From Arachidicoccus rhizosphaerae (GTDB lineage: Bacteria; Bacteroidota; Bacteroidia; Chitinophagales; Chitinophagaceae), in contig NZ_FNQY01000004.1 in the NCBI RefSeq assembly GCF_900107765.1, positions 62,001-126,000 on the forward strand: a DNA stretch of 64,000 bases, written 5' to 3'. The translations under genes were made by a program, and so were the position numbers. Below the pieces are notes generated by a model. It ran no database searches. It was not told where the DNA came from and was given only the letters and a program-made list of their open reading frames with translations. The first letter of the stretch is position 1; the number at the start of each line of letters is the position of its first letter. Positions 56,690 to 64,000 of the stretch are shown here, piece after piece.

Positions 56690-57046
56690 TTAGTCATTAT
56701 CTGCCTTGCCGATCAATCCTTCTATCAGGTAAGTGACAATAGACAGCACGATACTAAACCAGAAGGCCGCCCACCAGGTACTCACCACAAAATGCGATGG
56801 CCCCAATATCATGGCCGCCCATTTAATAATCAGGGTATTAATGACCAGTAGAAATATACCCAGCGTCAGAATAGTAATCGGAATGGTCAGAATCACCAGT
56901 AGCGGCTTGATAAAAGTATTCAGCAACGCTAGAACCGCCACAAGTAAAATAGCAGAGAATCCGCCATATAAGGTGACGCCCGGCAACAAATTTGCTGCTA
57001 TGATGGCCGCCAGTGCCGTAACGAGTAATTTACCAATAATTCGCAT
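56690..57046 (-). CDS. Phage holin superfamily IV-type membrane protein
   Basis: 118 residues, four membrane helices in the Mycobacterium 4-TM holin pattern (VTALAAIIAANLLPGVTLYGGF, then LLNTFIKPLLVILTIPITILTLGIFLLVINTLII). This is a housekeeping-type protein in Bacteroidota; no phage context is present. Start at ATG 57046, 31 bp after the M16 gene. Confidence 0.88.
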   Translation of the reverse strand: MRIIGKLLVTALAAIIAANLLPGVTLYGGFSAILLVAVLALLNTFIKPLLVILTIPITILTLGIFLLVINTLIIKWAAMILGPSHFVVSTWWAAFWFSIVLSIVTYLIEGLIGKADND

Positions 57047-57077
57047 AAAAGGTGTTTTTGTTGATACCTTAAATATA

Positions 57078-58364
57078 CTAATAAACGGTCAATTGATAAA
57101 ACAAGGATTCGTCCAGGTATTTACCTGCCAGCTCTTTGAGTGAAGCTGCACTGACAGACTTCACGACTTCCATATGCCGGTCAAAATGATCTTTGGGTAA
57201 ATCATGAAGGATATAGCTCTTCCAGCGGTTGATAATCTGGAAAGGACCGTCCAGTGTACCCAGCACACTCCCCACTACATAATTTTTGACCAATAATAAT
57301 TCTTCCGGATCAATTAATGTGGTTCTTAATAAATCCGCTTCTTTCCAGACTTCCTTAATCGTATCCGGGCAGACATCCCTGCCGGCTTCCGTAGAAACCA
57401 CCCAGGCACTTTCATGCAGATGGCCCTGCAAATAAGAATGGATGCCATAGGTATACCCCTTATCTTCTCTGATATTACTCATTAACCTGGACCCGAAATA
57501 ACCGCCAAAGACGGTATTGAGTACGGTAAGAGCTGACCAGTCCGGACTTTTTCTTCCAGGCATCAGCCTTTCCAGCCGGATGGCTCCCTGCACACTGCCT
57601 TTATCATTTGTGACGGTATGCACCTTTTCCTTATCCGGGTCATGTTCATAATCGATGGTAGTCAGTAAGGAAGACGCCTGATTAAAAGGCAGCGAACCCA
57701 GACTATCGTTTAACAGGGCAAAAATATCCGTTGGTAACCTGCCCGCCACAAAAATCTTTACGCGTCCGTTGGTATAATGTCCTTTGTAAAAGGATAATAA
57801 ATCCTGCCTGTTTAAGGCCGCCAGATCCTCTTTATGCGTATACTTTCCATAAGGATGGTAAGGTCCGTAGGCATAGGCATCAATCAACTGCCCTGCGACA
57901 AACTCGCCTTTTTTCAAATTCATTTCCAGGCGCTGCAGACTGTTTTGCTTATATATATCCAGTTCCTGTTCAGGAAACTGGCTGTCTGTGAGCAACTCTA
58001 CCAGCAATGGAAGCAAATTGGGCAACTGTTTACTTAAGCAGCTAATGGTAATACTGCTGTATTCCGTACTGCAGCTGGTATTTAAATAAGCGCCAAAAAA
58101 ATCAACGGTTTCTGCAATCTCATAGGCAGATTTTTTAGAAGTACCGTTTTTAATCAGATTATTTACGGCTACAGCCACCTGTGGCTTGGATTCCAATGCG
58201 GACCCAGCTTCAAAGAGCAGTTCCAAAGACATTACTTCCTCCGCCCCTGCATCTATACTATACACAGGTGTATTATTTTTAAGTTCCGCCACAGCTACTG
58301 ATTTCAGGTGCAGATCAAAGTCTACCGGGTCTGTAATATGCGGCGCATTTTTTCTATCTAACAT
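57078..58364 (-). CDS. M16-family peptidase, non-catalytic partner
   Basis: 428 residues of the pitrilysin fold (LNNTPVYSIDAGAEEVMSLELLFEAGSALE and VVSTEAGRDVCPDTIKEVWKE). The HxxEH zinc motif is replaced (AVNNLIKNGTSK), so it is inactive and probably pairs with the active subunit encoded just upstream, as in the PMP alpha/beta type. 19 bp from the partner gene. No signal peptide. Confidence 0.85.
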   Translation of the reverse strand: MLDRKNAPHITDPVDFDLHLKSVAVAELKNNTPVYSIDAGAEEVMSLELLFEAGSALESKPQVAVAVNNLIKNGTSKKSAYEIAETVDFFGAYLNTSCSTEYSSITISCLSKQLPNLLPLLVELLTDSQFPEQELDIYKQNSLQRLEMNLKKGEFVAGQLIDAYAYGPYHPYGKYTHKEDLAALNRQDLLSFYKGHYTNGRVKIFVAGRLPTDIFALLNDSLGSLPFNQASSLLTTIDYEHDPDKEKVHTVTNDKGSVQGAIRLERLMPGRKSPDWSALTVLNTVFGGYFGSRLMSNIREDKGYTYGIHSYLQGHLHESAWVVSTEAGRDVCPDTIKEVWKEADLLRTTLIDPEELLLVKNYVVGSVLGTLDGPFQIINRWKSYILHDLPKDHFDRHMEVVKSVSAASLKELAGKYLDESLFYQLTVY

Positions 58365-58383
58365 GGGTAATTGTCGGTTTTAT

Positions 58384-59628
58384 TTAGTTCTTTGCTTTGC
58401 CTTTGTATTGCAAAACATTGCAATTGCCTTCACGGAAAATTTGCTGGGCAACCTGCTGAATATCTGCAGCCGTAACATTCTGATACCGGCCCAGTTCGGT
58501 ATTAATCAGACTTGCATCTCCCAGCAGCTCATAAAAAGCCAGGCTGTTCGCTCTGTTGAGTACACTCATATCCTCAAAGGCGATCATGCTTTCCGTCTTA
58601 TTAATTACGCCCTGCAGCTCTCTATCCGTTACTGGCGCTTCCATGATTTTTTTTACCTCTGCTCTGACAGCTGTCTCTGCCTGCTCCATGGTCACACCAT
58701 CGACTAGCTTACCATCAATGACAACCAGTCCGGGATCCAGGGTTCCTAAATGGTAACAGGAAATTCCGGAGAACAATTGCTGCTCTTTAACTAATTTCTG
58801 ATAGAGTCTGCTGGAGGCACTGCCTCCCAGGATATCTGTGAGTAAATCCGTGGAGAAATATTCAGGACTCAGCCGGTCGCTCATATGCCAGGCCATATAT
58901 AGCGCATCGACCGGGACATCAGCCTCCACTTTTAAATAACGGTCTTCCGTCTGCCTGGGTTCCTGAGGTAAGGACCTTTGATAAGGCGTCCCGCTTTCAA
59001 TAGGGCCAAACCATTTTTCGGCCAACCTTTTTACTTCTTCCAACTGTACATTACCCGCCACTACTAAAATAGCATTACAGGGCCGGTAATGTTTGAAAAA
59101 GAAATTTTTAACATCCGTCAGGGTGGCGTCTTCCACATGCTTTAATTCTTTACCGATGGTCATCCATCGGTAAGGATGGGTGCTATAAGCCAGTTCTCTT
59201 AATTTATGCCAGACATCACCATAAGGTTTATTAATATAATGTTCTTTAAATTCTTCACAGACTACCTTACGCTGTACTTCCAGAGATTTTTTGCCAAAGG
59301 CCAGACTTAGCATGCGGTCGCTTTCCAGCCAAAATGCTGTTTCCAGATTCTGGGCAGGCAACTGCAGATAATAATTGGTCAGGTCATTGGTCGTATAGGC
59401 ATTGTTTTCCCCACCGGCTAATTGCAGGGGTTCATCATAATCCGGAATATTTATGCTTCCACCAAACATCAGATGCTCAAACAAATGTGCAAATCCCGTT
59501 TTGCCCGGATCTTCATCTCTGGCCCCCACGTCGTACATAATATTTACAACCGCCATAGGAGTTGTATCGTCAGGATGAACCAGGACTCTGAGACCATTTT
59601 CTAAAACAAACTTGTTATATTCTATCAT
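58384..59628 (-). CDS. M16-family zinc peptidase, active subunit
   Basis: 414 residues when started at ATG 59628 (MIEYNKFVLENGLRVLVHPD); an in-frame ATG at 59697 would add a hydrophobic stretch that is not conserved. The zinc motif HxxEH is His48-Leu-Phe-Glu51-His52 (GFAHLFEHLMFGG), with the distal glutamate in RKVVCEEFKEHYINKPYG. A cytoplasmic peptide- or protein-degrading enzyme, likely a heterodimer with the next gene. Confidence 0.88.
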   Translation of the reverse strand: MIEYNKFVLENGLRVLVHPDDTTPMAVVNIMYDVGARDEDPGKTGFAHLFEHLMFGGSINIPDYDEPLQLAGGENNAYTTNDLTNYYLQLPAQNLETAFWLESDRMLSLAFGKKSLEVQRKVVCEEFKEHYINKPYGDVWHKLRELAYSTHPYRWMTIGKELKHVEDATLTDVKNFFFKHYRPCNAILVVAGNVQLEEVKRLAEKWFGPIESGTPYQRSLPQEPRQTEDRYLKVEADVPVDALYMAWHMSDRLSPEYFSTDLLTDILGGSASSRLYQKLVKEQQLFSGISCYHLGTLDPGLVVIDGKLVDGVTMEQAETAVRAEVKKIMEAPVTDRELQGVINKTESMIAFEDMSVLNRANSLAFYELLGDASLINTELGRYQNVTAADIQQVAQQIFREGNCNVLQYKGKAKN

Positions 59629-59736
59629 AAGTATAATTAGACTCAAAAGAGGGTAAAGGTATAAAGAAAATGGGTTCCATTTTCTCCCCCTGTCCACCCC
59701 TTCAAAAAATTATTTTTGAATTTCTTCGAAAAAAAA

Positions 59737-59767
59737 TTTGGTAGTAAAAAATCTCAGCCTATATTTG
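59737..59767 (+). promoter_or_regulatory. tRNA-Val promoter (-33/-7)
   Basis: TTTG at 59737-59740, spacer 19 nt, TATATTTG at 59760-59767; 16 bp before the mature tRNA end. Confidence 0.8.
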
Positions 59768-59783
59768 CACTCCAATTACGGCA

Positions 59784-59858
59784 GGGAGTTTAGCTCAGTT
59801 GGTTTAGAGCATCTGCCTTACAAGCAGAGGGTCGGGGGTTCGAGCCCCTCAACTCCCA
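59784..59858 (+). tRNA. tRNA-Val (anticodon TAC)
   Basis: 75 nt. Acceptor GGGAGTT pairs with AACTCCC plus discriminator A; the anticodon arm CTGCC TTACAAG CAG carries TAC; the T-loop GGTTCGAGCCC is standard. CCA is not encoded. Confidence 0.95.
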
Positions 59859-59859
59859 C

Positions 59860-59892
59860 AAAAAAGGGTTCCAATTTAGGAACCCTTTTTTA
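59860..59892 (+). terminator. tRNA-Val terminator
   Basis: AAAAAAGGGTTCC with GGAACCCTTTTTT, loop AATTTA. Confidence 0.9.
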
Positions 59893-59922
59893 TTGTGAAT
59901 GATCATCAAGTCATTGATGTAG

Positions 59923-59930
59923 ATGATCAG
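59923..59930 (+). repeat. Left target-site repeat of the insertion sequence
   Basis: ATGATCAG; the right copy at 61359-61366 is ATGATCAC. Confidence 0.55.
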
Positions 59931-59969
59931 GGATCAAGTTGAATTCTTGGGGGATTATCTCTTTTATCC
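59931..59969 (+). repeat. Left terminal inverted repeat
   Basis: 39 bp starting GGATCAAGTTG and ending TTTTATCC, perfectly matched (inverted) by 61320-61358. It contains the TTG used as possible start of the first ORF. Confidence 0.9.
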
Positions 59970-60349
59970 ATAGATTTGCATGCTTAAATAGACAATCGTT
60001 GGAACCATTTGTAGATCTGATACGCTTTCTCCTTCCTGAGGGAACCCTAGATTATTTTGAGTTAGTAAACATCTTAAAAGACAAGGATGGCCTGATATTG
60101 TTTTTAGAAGAGAAAAATGAACTTCCTGAAGAATATAAAGGTCAGAAGTTCCATTCTAAAGGCTTTTATCCTGAAGTACGTATCCAGGACTTTCCTATCC
60201 GTGAACATAAAGTGATACTGAGTATCAAAAGGCGCCGTTGGGAAAACCCGGATACTGGAGCAATCGTATCGCGTGATTGGGATTTGGTGATGAAAGGCAC
60301 ACGGCTGACTAAAGAGTTTGCCGATTTTTTAAAAGGTACACTTGGATAA
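59939..60349 (+). CDS. ISAon1-type transposase, N-region protein
   Basis: 136 residues if the TTG inside the left terminal repeat is used; the true start may be further in, near LEPFVDLIRFLLPEG, where the conserved N-region begins. Blocks SKGFYPEVRIQDFPIREHK and RRRWENPDTGAIVSRDW look like a DNA-binding N-region, as in ISAon1-type elements. Its stop overlaps the start of the second ORF by 8 bp. Confidence 0.75.
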   Translation: MNSWGIISFIHRFACLNRQSLEPFVDLIRFLLPEGTLDYFELVNILKDKDGLILFLEEKNELPEEYKGQKFHSKGFYPEVRIQDFPIREHKVILSIKRRRWENPDTGAIVSRDWDLVMKGTRLTKEFADFLKGTLG

Positions 60350-61325
60350 TGAACCCGTTAGTTGCCACCAGTTAGCCCGTCATTACCAGATGGATGGCAA
60401 GCAGTTACAACAACAGTATAAGCATCATATTAGCGATTATAGGAATTGGGAACATAAAGACCATGCAAGTAAATGGCTGATTCTTGAGCAAAACATGGGG
60501 GAATATCTCAGTATAGATGAGACAGCCCTGTCCGGAGATGAACTTTATACTGTAGTCACGAATAAAGCAGCTAAAGGCCGTAAAGGAGCTATTGTCGCTA
60601 TGGTCAGGGGCACTAAATCCGAGGATGTCATCACGGTTTTACAAAAAATCAGTGAGGGTTTAAGAAAGGCAGTTAAGGAGGTGACTTTGGACATGGCAGC
60701 AAATATGCATCTTATCGCCAGCCGTTGTTTCCCTCATGCACACTTGGTCGTGGATCGCTTTCATGTACAGCAGCTGGCAAGTGAGGCCGTACAGGAGATA
60801 AGAATCAAATACCGGTGGCAGGAGCTGGATCTGGAAAACAAGCTGATAGAAGAGGCTAAAAAACAAGAAAAGCCATATGTACCCGAAGTTTTGGCCAACG
60901 GAGACACGCCAAAACAACTGCTGGCAAGAGCCAGATATCTGTTATTCAAGCCACAGAACAAGTGGGCACCCTCACAAGCCCAGCGGGCGGATTTATTATT
61001 TGAACGTTATCCGGCCATAAAAAAAGCTTATGATCTTTCACAGAAACTTAGTTCCATATTCCGTAAATGCACCAGTAAGGAACAGGCATTCAAGAAGCTG
61101 GCTTTATGGTATAATGAAGTGGAAGATACCGCAATAGATTCCTTTCGAACAGTTTCTCGGTCAATTCAAACTCACTACCTGGCAATACTCAATTATTTTA
61201 ATAACAGAAATACCAATGCTTCAGCAGAAGCTTTTAATGCAAAAATCAAGTCTTTTAGATCTTCAGCAAGAGGGGTAAGGGATATTAATTTCTTTTTGTT
61301 CCGGTTGGCAAAAATCTATGGATAA
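60342..61325 (+). CDS. ISAon1-type transposase (ISL3-like DDE)
   Basis: 327 residues from TTG 60342, in the +1 frame relative to the N-region protein. DDE residues are readable: Asp in YLSIDETALSGDEL, Asp in VTLDMAANMHLIA followed by HLVVDRFHVQQLA, and Glu in NASAEAFNAKIKSFRSSARG. The gene ends inside the right terminal repeat. No frameshift or stop disrupts it. Confidence 0.88.
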   Translation: MDNEPVSCHQLARHYQMDGKQLQQQYKHHISDYRNWEHKDHASKWLILEQNMGEYLSIDETALSGDELYTVVTNKAAKGRKGAIVAMVRGTKSEDVITVLQKISEGLRKAVKEVTLDMAANMHLIASRCFPHAHLVVDRFHVQQLASEAVQEIRIKYRWQELDLENKLIEEAKKQEKPYVPEVLANGDTPKQLLARARYLLFKPQNKWAPSQAQRADLLFERYPAIKKAYDLSQKLSSIFRKCTSKEQAFKKLALWYNEVEDTAIDSFRTVSRSIQTHYLAILNYFNNRNTNASAEAFNAKIKSFRSSARGVRDINFFLFRLAKIYG

Positions 61326-61358
61326 AAGAGATAATCCCCCAAGAATTCAACTTGATCC
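61320..61358 (+). repeat. Right terminal inverted repeat
   Basis: 39 bp, perfect inverse of 59931-59969; begins within the last codons of the transposase. Confidence 0.9.
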
Positions 61359-61781
61359 ATGATCACCTAAAAGAGTTCCGGAAACCTCTTTAGGCTTGCG
61401 CTTCAATTTGCCGATTAACCTATAATAGACAGCCGCTGATTGAAAGTTTAATAAAATGAAAATTATTGATGATTTTCCCTTTTATTAAAGGCCGGCATTG
61501 AGCATCAATTCTAAATAAATTCTATTTCCTGTACCATAAATGAATGGCTGGCATTTTATTTATTTGTAAAAAGCCAATTATGTATTTCTCCTGCGGCATT
61601 TCTTCCCCTGAGAACAAATGACACCTCTTAAATGCGGTCCGGTGTAATAACTAGCTCAATAGGGGCTTATTTAACCATCAGATAACACATATAACATCTT
61701 TACTTTATACAATAGCTATTACTTTAGATGCTAAAAATTAATCAGGAAGGAAAGATAGCAGCGGTTAAGTAAGAAATCATT
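61359..61781. other. AT-rich interval right of the insertion sequence
   Basis: About 420 bp without ORF or recognised RNA before the hairpin at 61782. The short frame from ATG 61834 further right has 39 codons and no support. Confidence 0.3.
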
Positions 61782-61813
61782 TAAAAAAATTGGCCCCTAT
61801 GGATATAGGGGCC
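61782..61813 (-). terminator. Minus-strand terminator
   Basis: GGCCCCTAT pairs with ATAGGGGCC (9 bp, loop GGAT); on the minus strand it is followed by AATTTTTTT, so it could end transcription of the small membrane gene. Confidence 0.55.
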
Positions 61814-62012
61814 GCAACCAAAACTAACTGCTTATGAGAATTTATTTAGAGCAAAGCCTATGCCAAAACCCCTATTTTACCCTGAAATTCAAAATTTATT
61901 TTTTAAAGGGCAATTTTCAAGGAATCTATTATAAACTTTCTTCATATATATAATTTTTATTTTTTTTGTAAGAATTTTCAGTCATTTCGACAAAACCGTA
62001 CAAAATTTCTCA

Positions 62013-62198
62013 CTATTTATTGATTCCGGGTTTCTTTTTATTTGAATTAACCGTTAAAACCAGATTAATAAGCATAACTATTATTACCGCTGTCCACAGC
62101 ATTTTGTTGAAAGGACTCGGTATTTTATCTCCCCAGACAGCCAGCAACAATAAGCAGATGACTACAAAAAATTTGCCTGCCAGTATAACCGCTTTCAT
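62013..62198 (-). CDS. Small two-helix membrane protein
   Basis: 61 residues from ATG 62198: AVILAGKFFVVICLLLLAVWG and MLWTAVIIVMLINLVLTVN are two membrane helices with a basic end (SNKKKPGINK). No family recognised. A downstream minus-strand hairpin with T run supports transcription. Coding status moderate. Confidence 0.45.
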   Translation of the reverse strand: MKAVILAGKFFVVICLLLLAVWGDKIPSPFNKMLWTAVIIVMLINLVLTVNSNKKKPGINK

Positions 62199-62338
62199 GA
62201 TTCAGGTAATTTAAAATTAAATTATTGATTCAATAATAAAGTTATTGATTAATAGTGAGTCTGCAAAAAATACAGATCGTATTTAATCCATTATTTAATT
62301 AATAAGGTGCTCATTTTTCTCTTTATTAGGGTATTGCC

Positions 62339-62346
62339 TACCTTTG
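62339..62346 (+). promoter_or_regulatory. -7 box of the SulP transporter gene
   Basis: TACCTTTG, exact TAnnTTTG, 53 bp before ATG 62400. Confidence 0.55.
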
Positions 62347-62399
62347 CACACATTTTTTAAAAACATACACAGAACTTTTCTGAAAGATTTCACTCCTAT

Positions 62400-63929
62400 A
62401 TGGCATTTACTTCTGCACTGAAAGCATTAAAAAACATTCGTTTAAAAACAGAAATCCTGGCAGGCCTGACAGTAGCCATGACAATGATACCAGAATCGCT
62501 GTCTTTTGCCATTTTGGCGGGACTTACGCCACTAATTGGCCTATATGCAGCATTTATCATGGGGCTCATCACTGCCATTTTTGGTGGCAGGCCCGGTATG
62601 GTTTCAGGAGGTGCCGGTTCAACTATCGTCGTTCTCATTGCACTGATTTCAACACACGGTCCTCAATATCTTTTTGCCGCCATTATTTTAGGGGGCATCT
62701 TTCAGGCGCTGGTAGGCATATTCAAACTGGGTAAATTTGTAAGGCTCATCCCCCAGCCGGTGATGTACGGTTTTTTAAATGGTCTGGCCATCATCATTTT
62801 TATGGCACAGATAGAACAGTTTAAGATCACAACAGGTGAAGTGACCTCCTGGCTGACAGGTACACCTTTATTTATTATGGCAGCACTGACTCTTCTGACA
62901 ATTACGATTGTTTTAGTTTTTCCAAAAGTCACCAGGGCAGTTCCCGCGTCTTTGGTAGCCATTATCATCACCTCTTTACTGGTTTTTGCTTTGGGCATTC
63001 ACACAAAAAAAGTCATTGACATTGCAACAGTCAGTGGAAGATTTCCGGCATTTAAAATCCCTGCAGTCCCCTTAACCCTGGAAACACTGCAAATCATACT
63101 CCCCTATTCGCTGTTGATGGCAGGCGTCGGGCTTATTGAAACCTTACTGACGCTGAATATGGTGGATGAAATGACCCAGACAAAAGGCAACGCCAATAAA
63201 GAAGCAATGGCTCAAGGAGCGGCTAATTTAATAAATGGCTTTTTCTCCAGTATGGGTGGTTGCGCCATGGTAGCTCAGACACTAGTAAATATTGAAGCAG
63301 GTGCCCGCACGAAGCTTGCTGGTATCATAGGCGCCTTAACCATATTATTGATTATTCTGGTAGGAGGTCCTGTCATTGAGCAGATACCCATGGCGGCGCT
63401 TGTTGGTGTTATGATGATGGTGGCCATCAGTACCTTTAAATGGGGCAGCCTGCGAATCATTAAAAAAATGCCCAAATCTGATATTATCGTAGGCATATTA
63501 GTTGCAGCTATCACCGTTCTATTAAAAAACCTGGCGCTGGCTGTATTAATTGGGGTTGTCATCTCCGCCTTAGTATTTGCCTGGGACAATGCCATAAGAA
63601 TCCGGGCCAGAAAATCCATAGACAGTAACGGGCATAAAATCTATGAAATATACGGTCCCCTGTTTTTTGGCAGTACCACCGCTTTTTTGGAAAAGTTCGA
63701 TATCAAAGAGGATCCTGCACACATCATTATTGATTTTAAGCAGTCCAGAGTCGCTGATATGTCCGCCATTGATGCGCTTAAAAATATTACAGAAAAGTAT
63801 CTGGCCGCCGGAAAGAAAGTCGTGCTTAAACACTTAAGTCCCGATTGCCGTAAAGTCCTTCAGGACGCTGCAGGATTTATTGAGGTGGATATCATGGAAG
63901 ACCCTACCTATACGGTCATGCCAAAATAA
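62400..63929 (+). CDS. SulP-family inorganic anion transporter
   Basis: 509 residues: about 10-12 membrane segments (RLKTEILAGLTVAMTMIPESLSFAILAGLTPLIGLYAAF, GGRPGMVSGGAGSTIVV, INGFFSSMGGCAMVAQTLVNIEAGARTKLAG) and a C-terminal STAS domain (IYGPLFFGSTTAFLEKF, HIIIDFKQSRVADMSAIDALKNI). Transports sulfate, bicarbonate or other anions; the substrate is not readable. Start at ATG 62400. Confidence 0.92.
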   Translation: MAFTSALKALKNIRLKTEILAGLTVAMTMIPESLSFAILAGLTPLIGLYAAFIMGLITAIFGGRPGMVSGGAGSTIVVLIALISTHGPQYLFAAIILGGIFQALVGIFKLGKFVRLIPQPVMYGFLNGLAIIIFMAQIEQFKITTGEVTSWLTGTPLFIMAALTLLTITIVLVFPKVTRAVPASLVAIIITSLLVFALGIHTKKVIDIATVSGRFPAFKIPAVPLTLETLQIILPYSLLMAGVGLIETLLTLNMVDEMTQTKGNANKEAMAQGAANLINGFFSSMGGCAMVAQTLVNIEAGARTKLAGIIGALTILLIILVGGPVIEQIPMAALVGVMMMVAISTFKWGSLRIIKKMPKSDIIVGILVAAITVLLKNLALAVLIGVVISALVFAWDNAIRIRARKSIDSNGHKIYEIYGPLFFGSTTAFLEKFDIKEDPAHIIIDFKQSRVADMSAIDALKNITEKYLAAGKKVVLKHLSPDCRKVLQDAAGFIEVDIMEDPTYTVMPK

Positions 63930-63946
63930 AATACAGGAAATAAAAA

Positions 63947-64000
63947 CTATTCACTTTTCAGGCTTTTGACAGGATTGGCACTGGCCGCCTGCAGCGCTTT
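63947..64000 (-). CDS. FtsX/MacB-type ABC permease, C-terminal end
   Basis: Only 17 codons and the TAG (63947-63949) are inside the window; they read KALQAASANPVKSLKSE, the typical Bacteroidota FtsX-like permease ending. The rest lies beyond base 64000. Confidence 0.7.
   Translation of the reverse strand, partial: KALQAASANPVKSLKSE

Larger units (their letters stand above)
59931..61358 (+). mobile_element. ISL3-like insertion sequence (ISAon1 type)
   Basis: 1428 bp with perfect 39-bp terminal inverted repeats and two overlapping transposase frames. The second protein has the DDE pattern of ISL3-type transposases. The flanking octamers ATGATCAG and ATGATCAC agree in 7 of 8 positions, fitting a target duplication. 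It lies 38 bp downstream of the tRNA-Val terminator. The element looks intact. The ISAon1 name is recalled from the usual annotation of similar two-ORF Bacteroidota elements. Confidence 0.85.

Noticed and set aside
56690-57046. Holin-type protein as sign of a prophage
   Set aside because: This holin-like family is a common housekeeping protein in the phylum and no phage genes are near.
60300-60349. Programmed -1 frameshift at TTTTTTAAAAGG to join the two transposase frames
   Set aside because: The second frame is in +1, so a -1 slip would not connect them.
61834-61953. A 39-codon plus-strand frame after the hairpin at 61792
   Set aside because: Too short and without family resemblance; the context resembles an AT-rich spacer.

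Overview
The window looks like a contiguous chromosomal segment from a member of the Bacteroidota, most likely Chitinophagaceae or a close relative (inferred, not proven). The evidence is the set of lineage-typical genes: PorD/DUF4835, DUF4296, a GSCFA protein, an RPB6-like omega subunit, the 29-residue AURKAIP1/COX24-type protein, M16 peptidase pairs and a Bacteroidota-type GlgP. Promoters also fit, with the Bacteroidota TAnnTTTG -7 box and, at the SRP RNA and tRNA-Val genes, an upstream TTTG 19-20 nt away. Most of the DNA is core genome; the only mobile element is one apparently intact ISL3-like insertion sequence.

Left part (1-10.2 kb): five minus-strand genes lie close together and may be one operon. 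They encode, in transcription order, an HD-hydrolase/Pycsar-effector-type membrane protein, polyphosphate kinase (ppk1), an SdiA-regulated-type lipoprotein, a 1253-residue phosphoesterase-like/kinase-like/beta-barrel fusion and a GAF-like protein cut by the window edge. At 10.3-15.6 kb are a PAP2 phosphatase, a DedA protein, a dicarboxylate/amino acid:cation symporter and an APC permease.

Middle part (15.8-35.3 kb): nadB, a lipid A-type acyltransferase, a HAD sugar-phosphate phosphatase, a small DUF5679-like protein, the SRP RNA, transaldolase (fsa), an S41 peptidase, a PspC protein and aconitase. A Crp/Fnr regulator follows, then a palindrome and promoter in front of a pseudo-receiver and a pirin gene, and then a degenerate pirin-like gene. 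A lysine-catabolic cluster on the minus strand carries saccharopine dehydrogenase, 2-oxoadipate dioxygenase/decarboxylase (HglS, DUF1338) and aminoadipate-semialdehyde dehydrogenase.

Right part (35.3-64 kb): gyrB, an arginase-fold protein without full metal ligands, a large outer-membrane protein, a GlsB/YeaQ protein, a GlgP-type phosphorylase without the PLP lysine, an Nramp transporter with a DtxR-like operator, and the HU-TPR-COX24-rng cluster. Then come the bamD-rpoZ-coaBC-porD-DUF4296 envelope/coenzyme A run, lolA, a holin-like protein, an M16 peptidase pair, tRNA-Val(TAC), the insertion sequence, a small membrane protein and a SulP transporter. The last 54 bases are the C-terminus of an FtsX/MacB-type permease.

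The most unusual items are the HD-PycTM protein beside ppk1 with no cyclase in view, the tripartite pseudo-phosphoesterase/kinase-like/barrel protein, the Crp-pseudo-receiver-pirin locus with its operator, and the Lys-to-Thr change at the GlgP cofactor site. All functional statements are from reading motifs; no database search was run.
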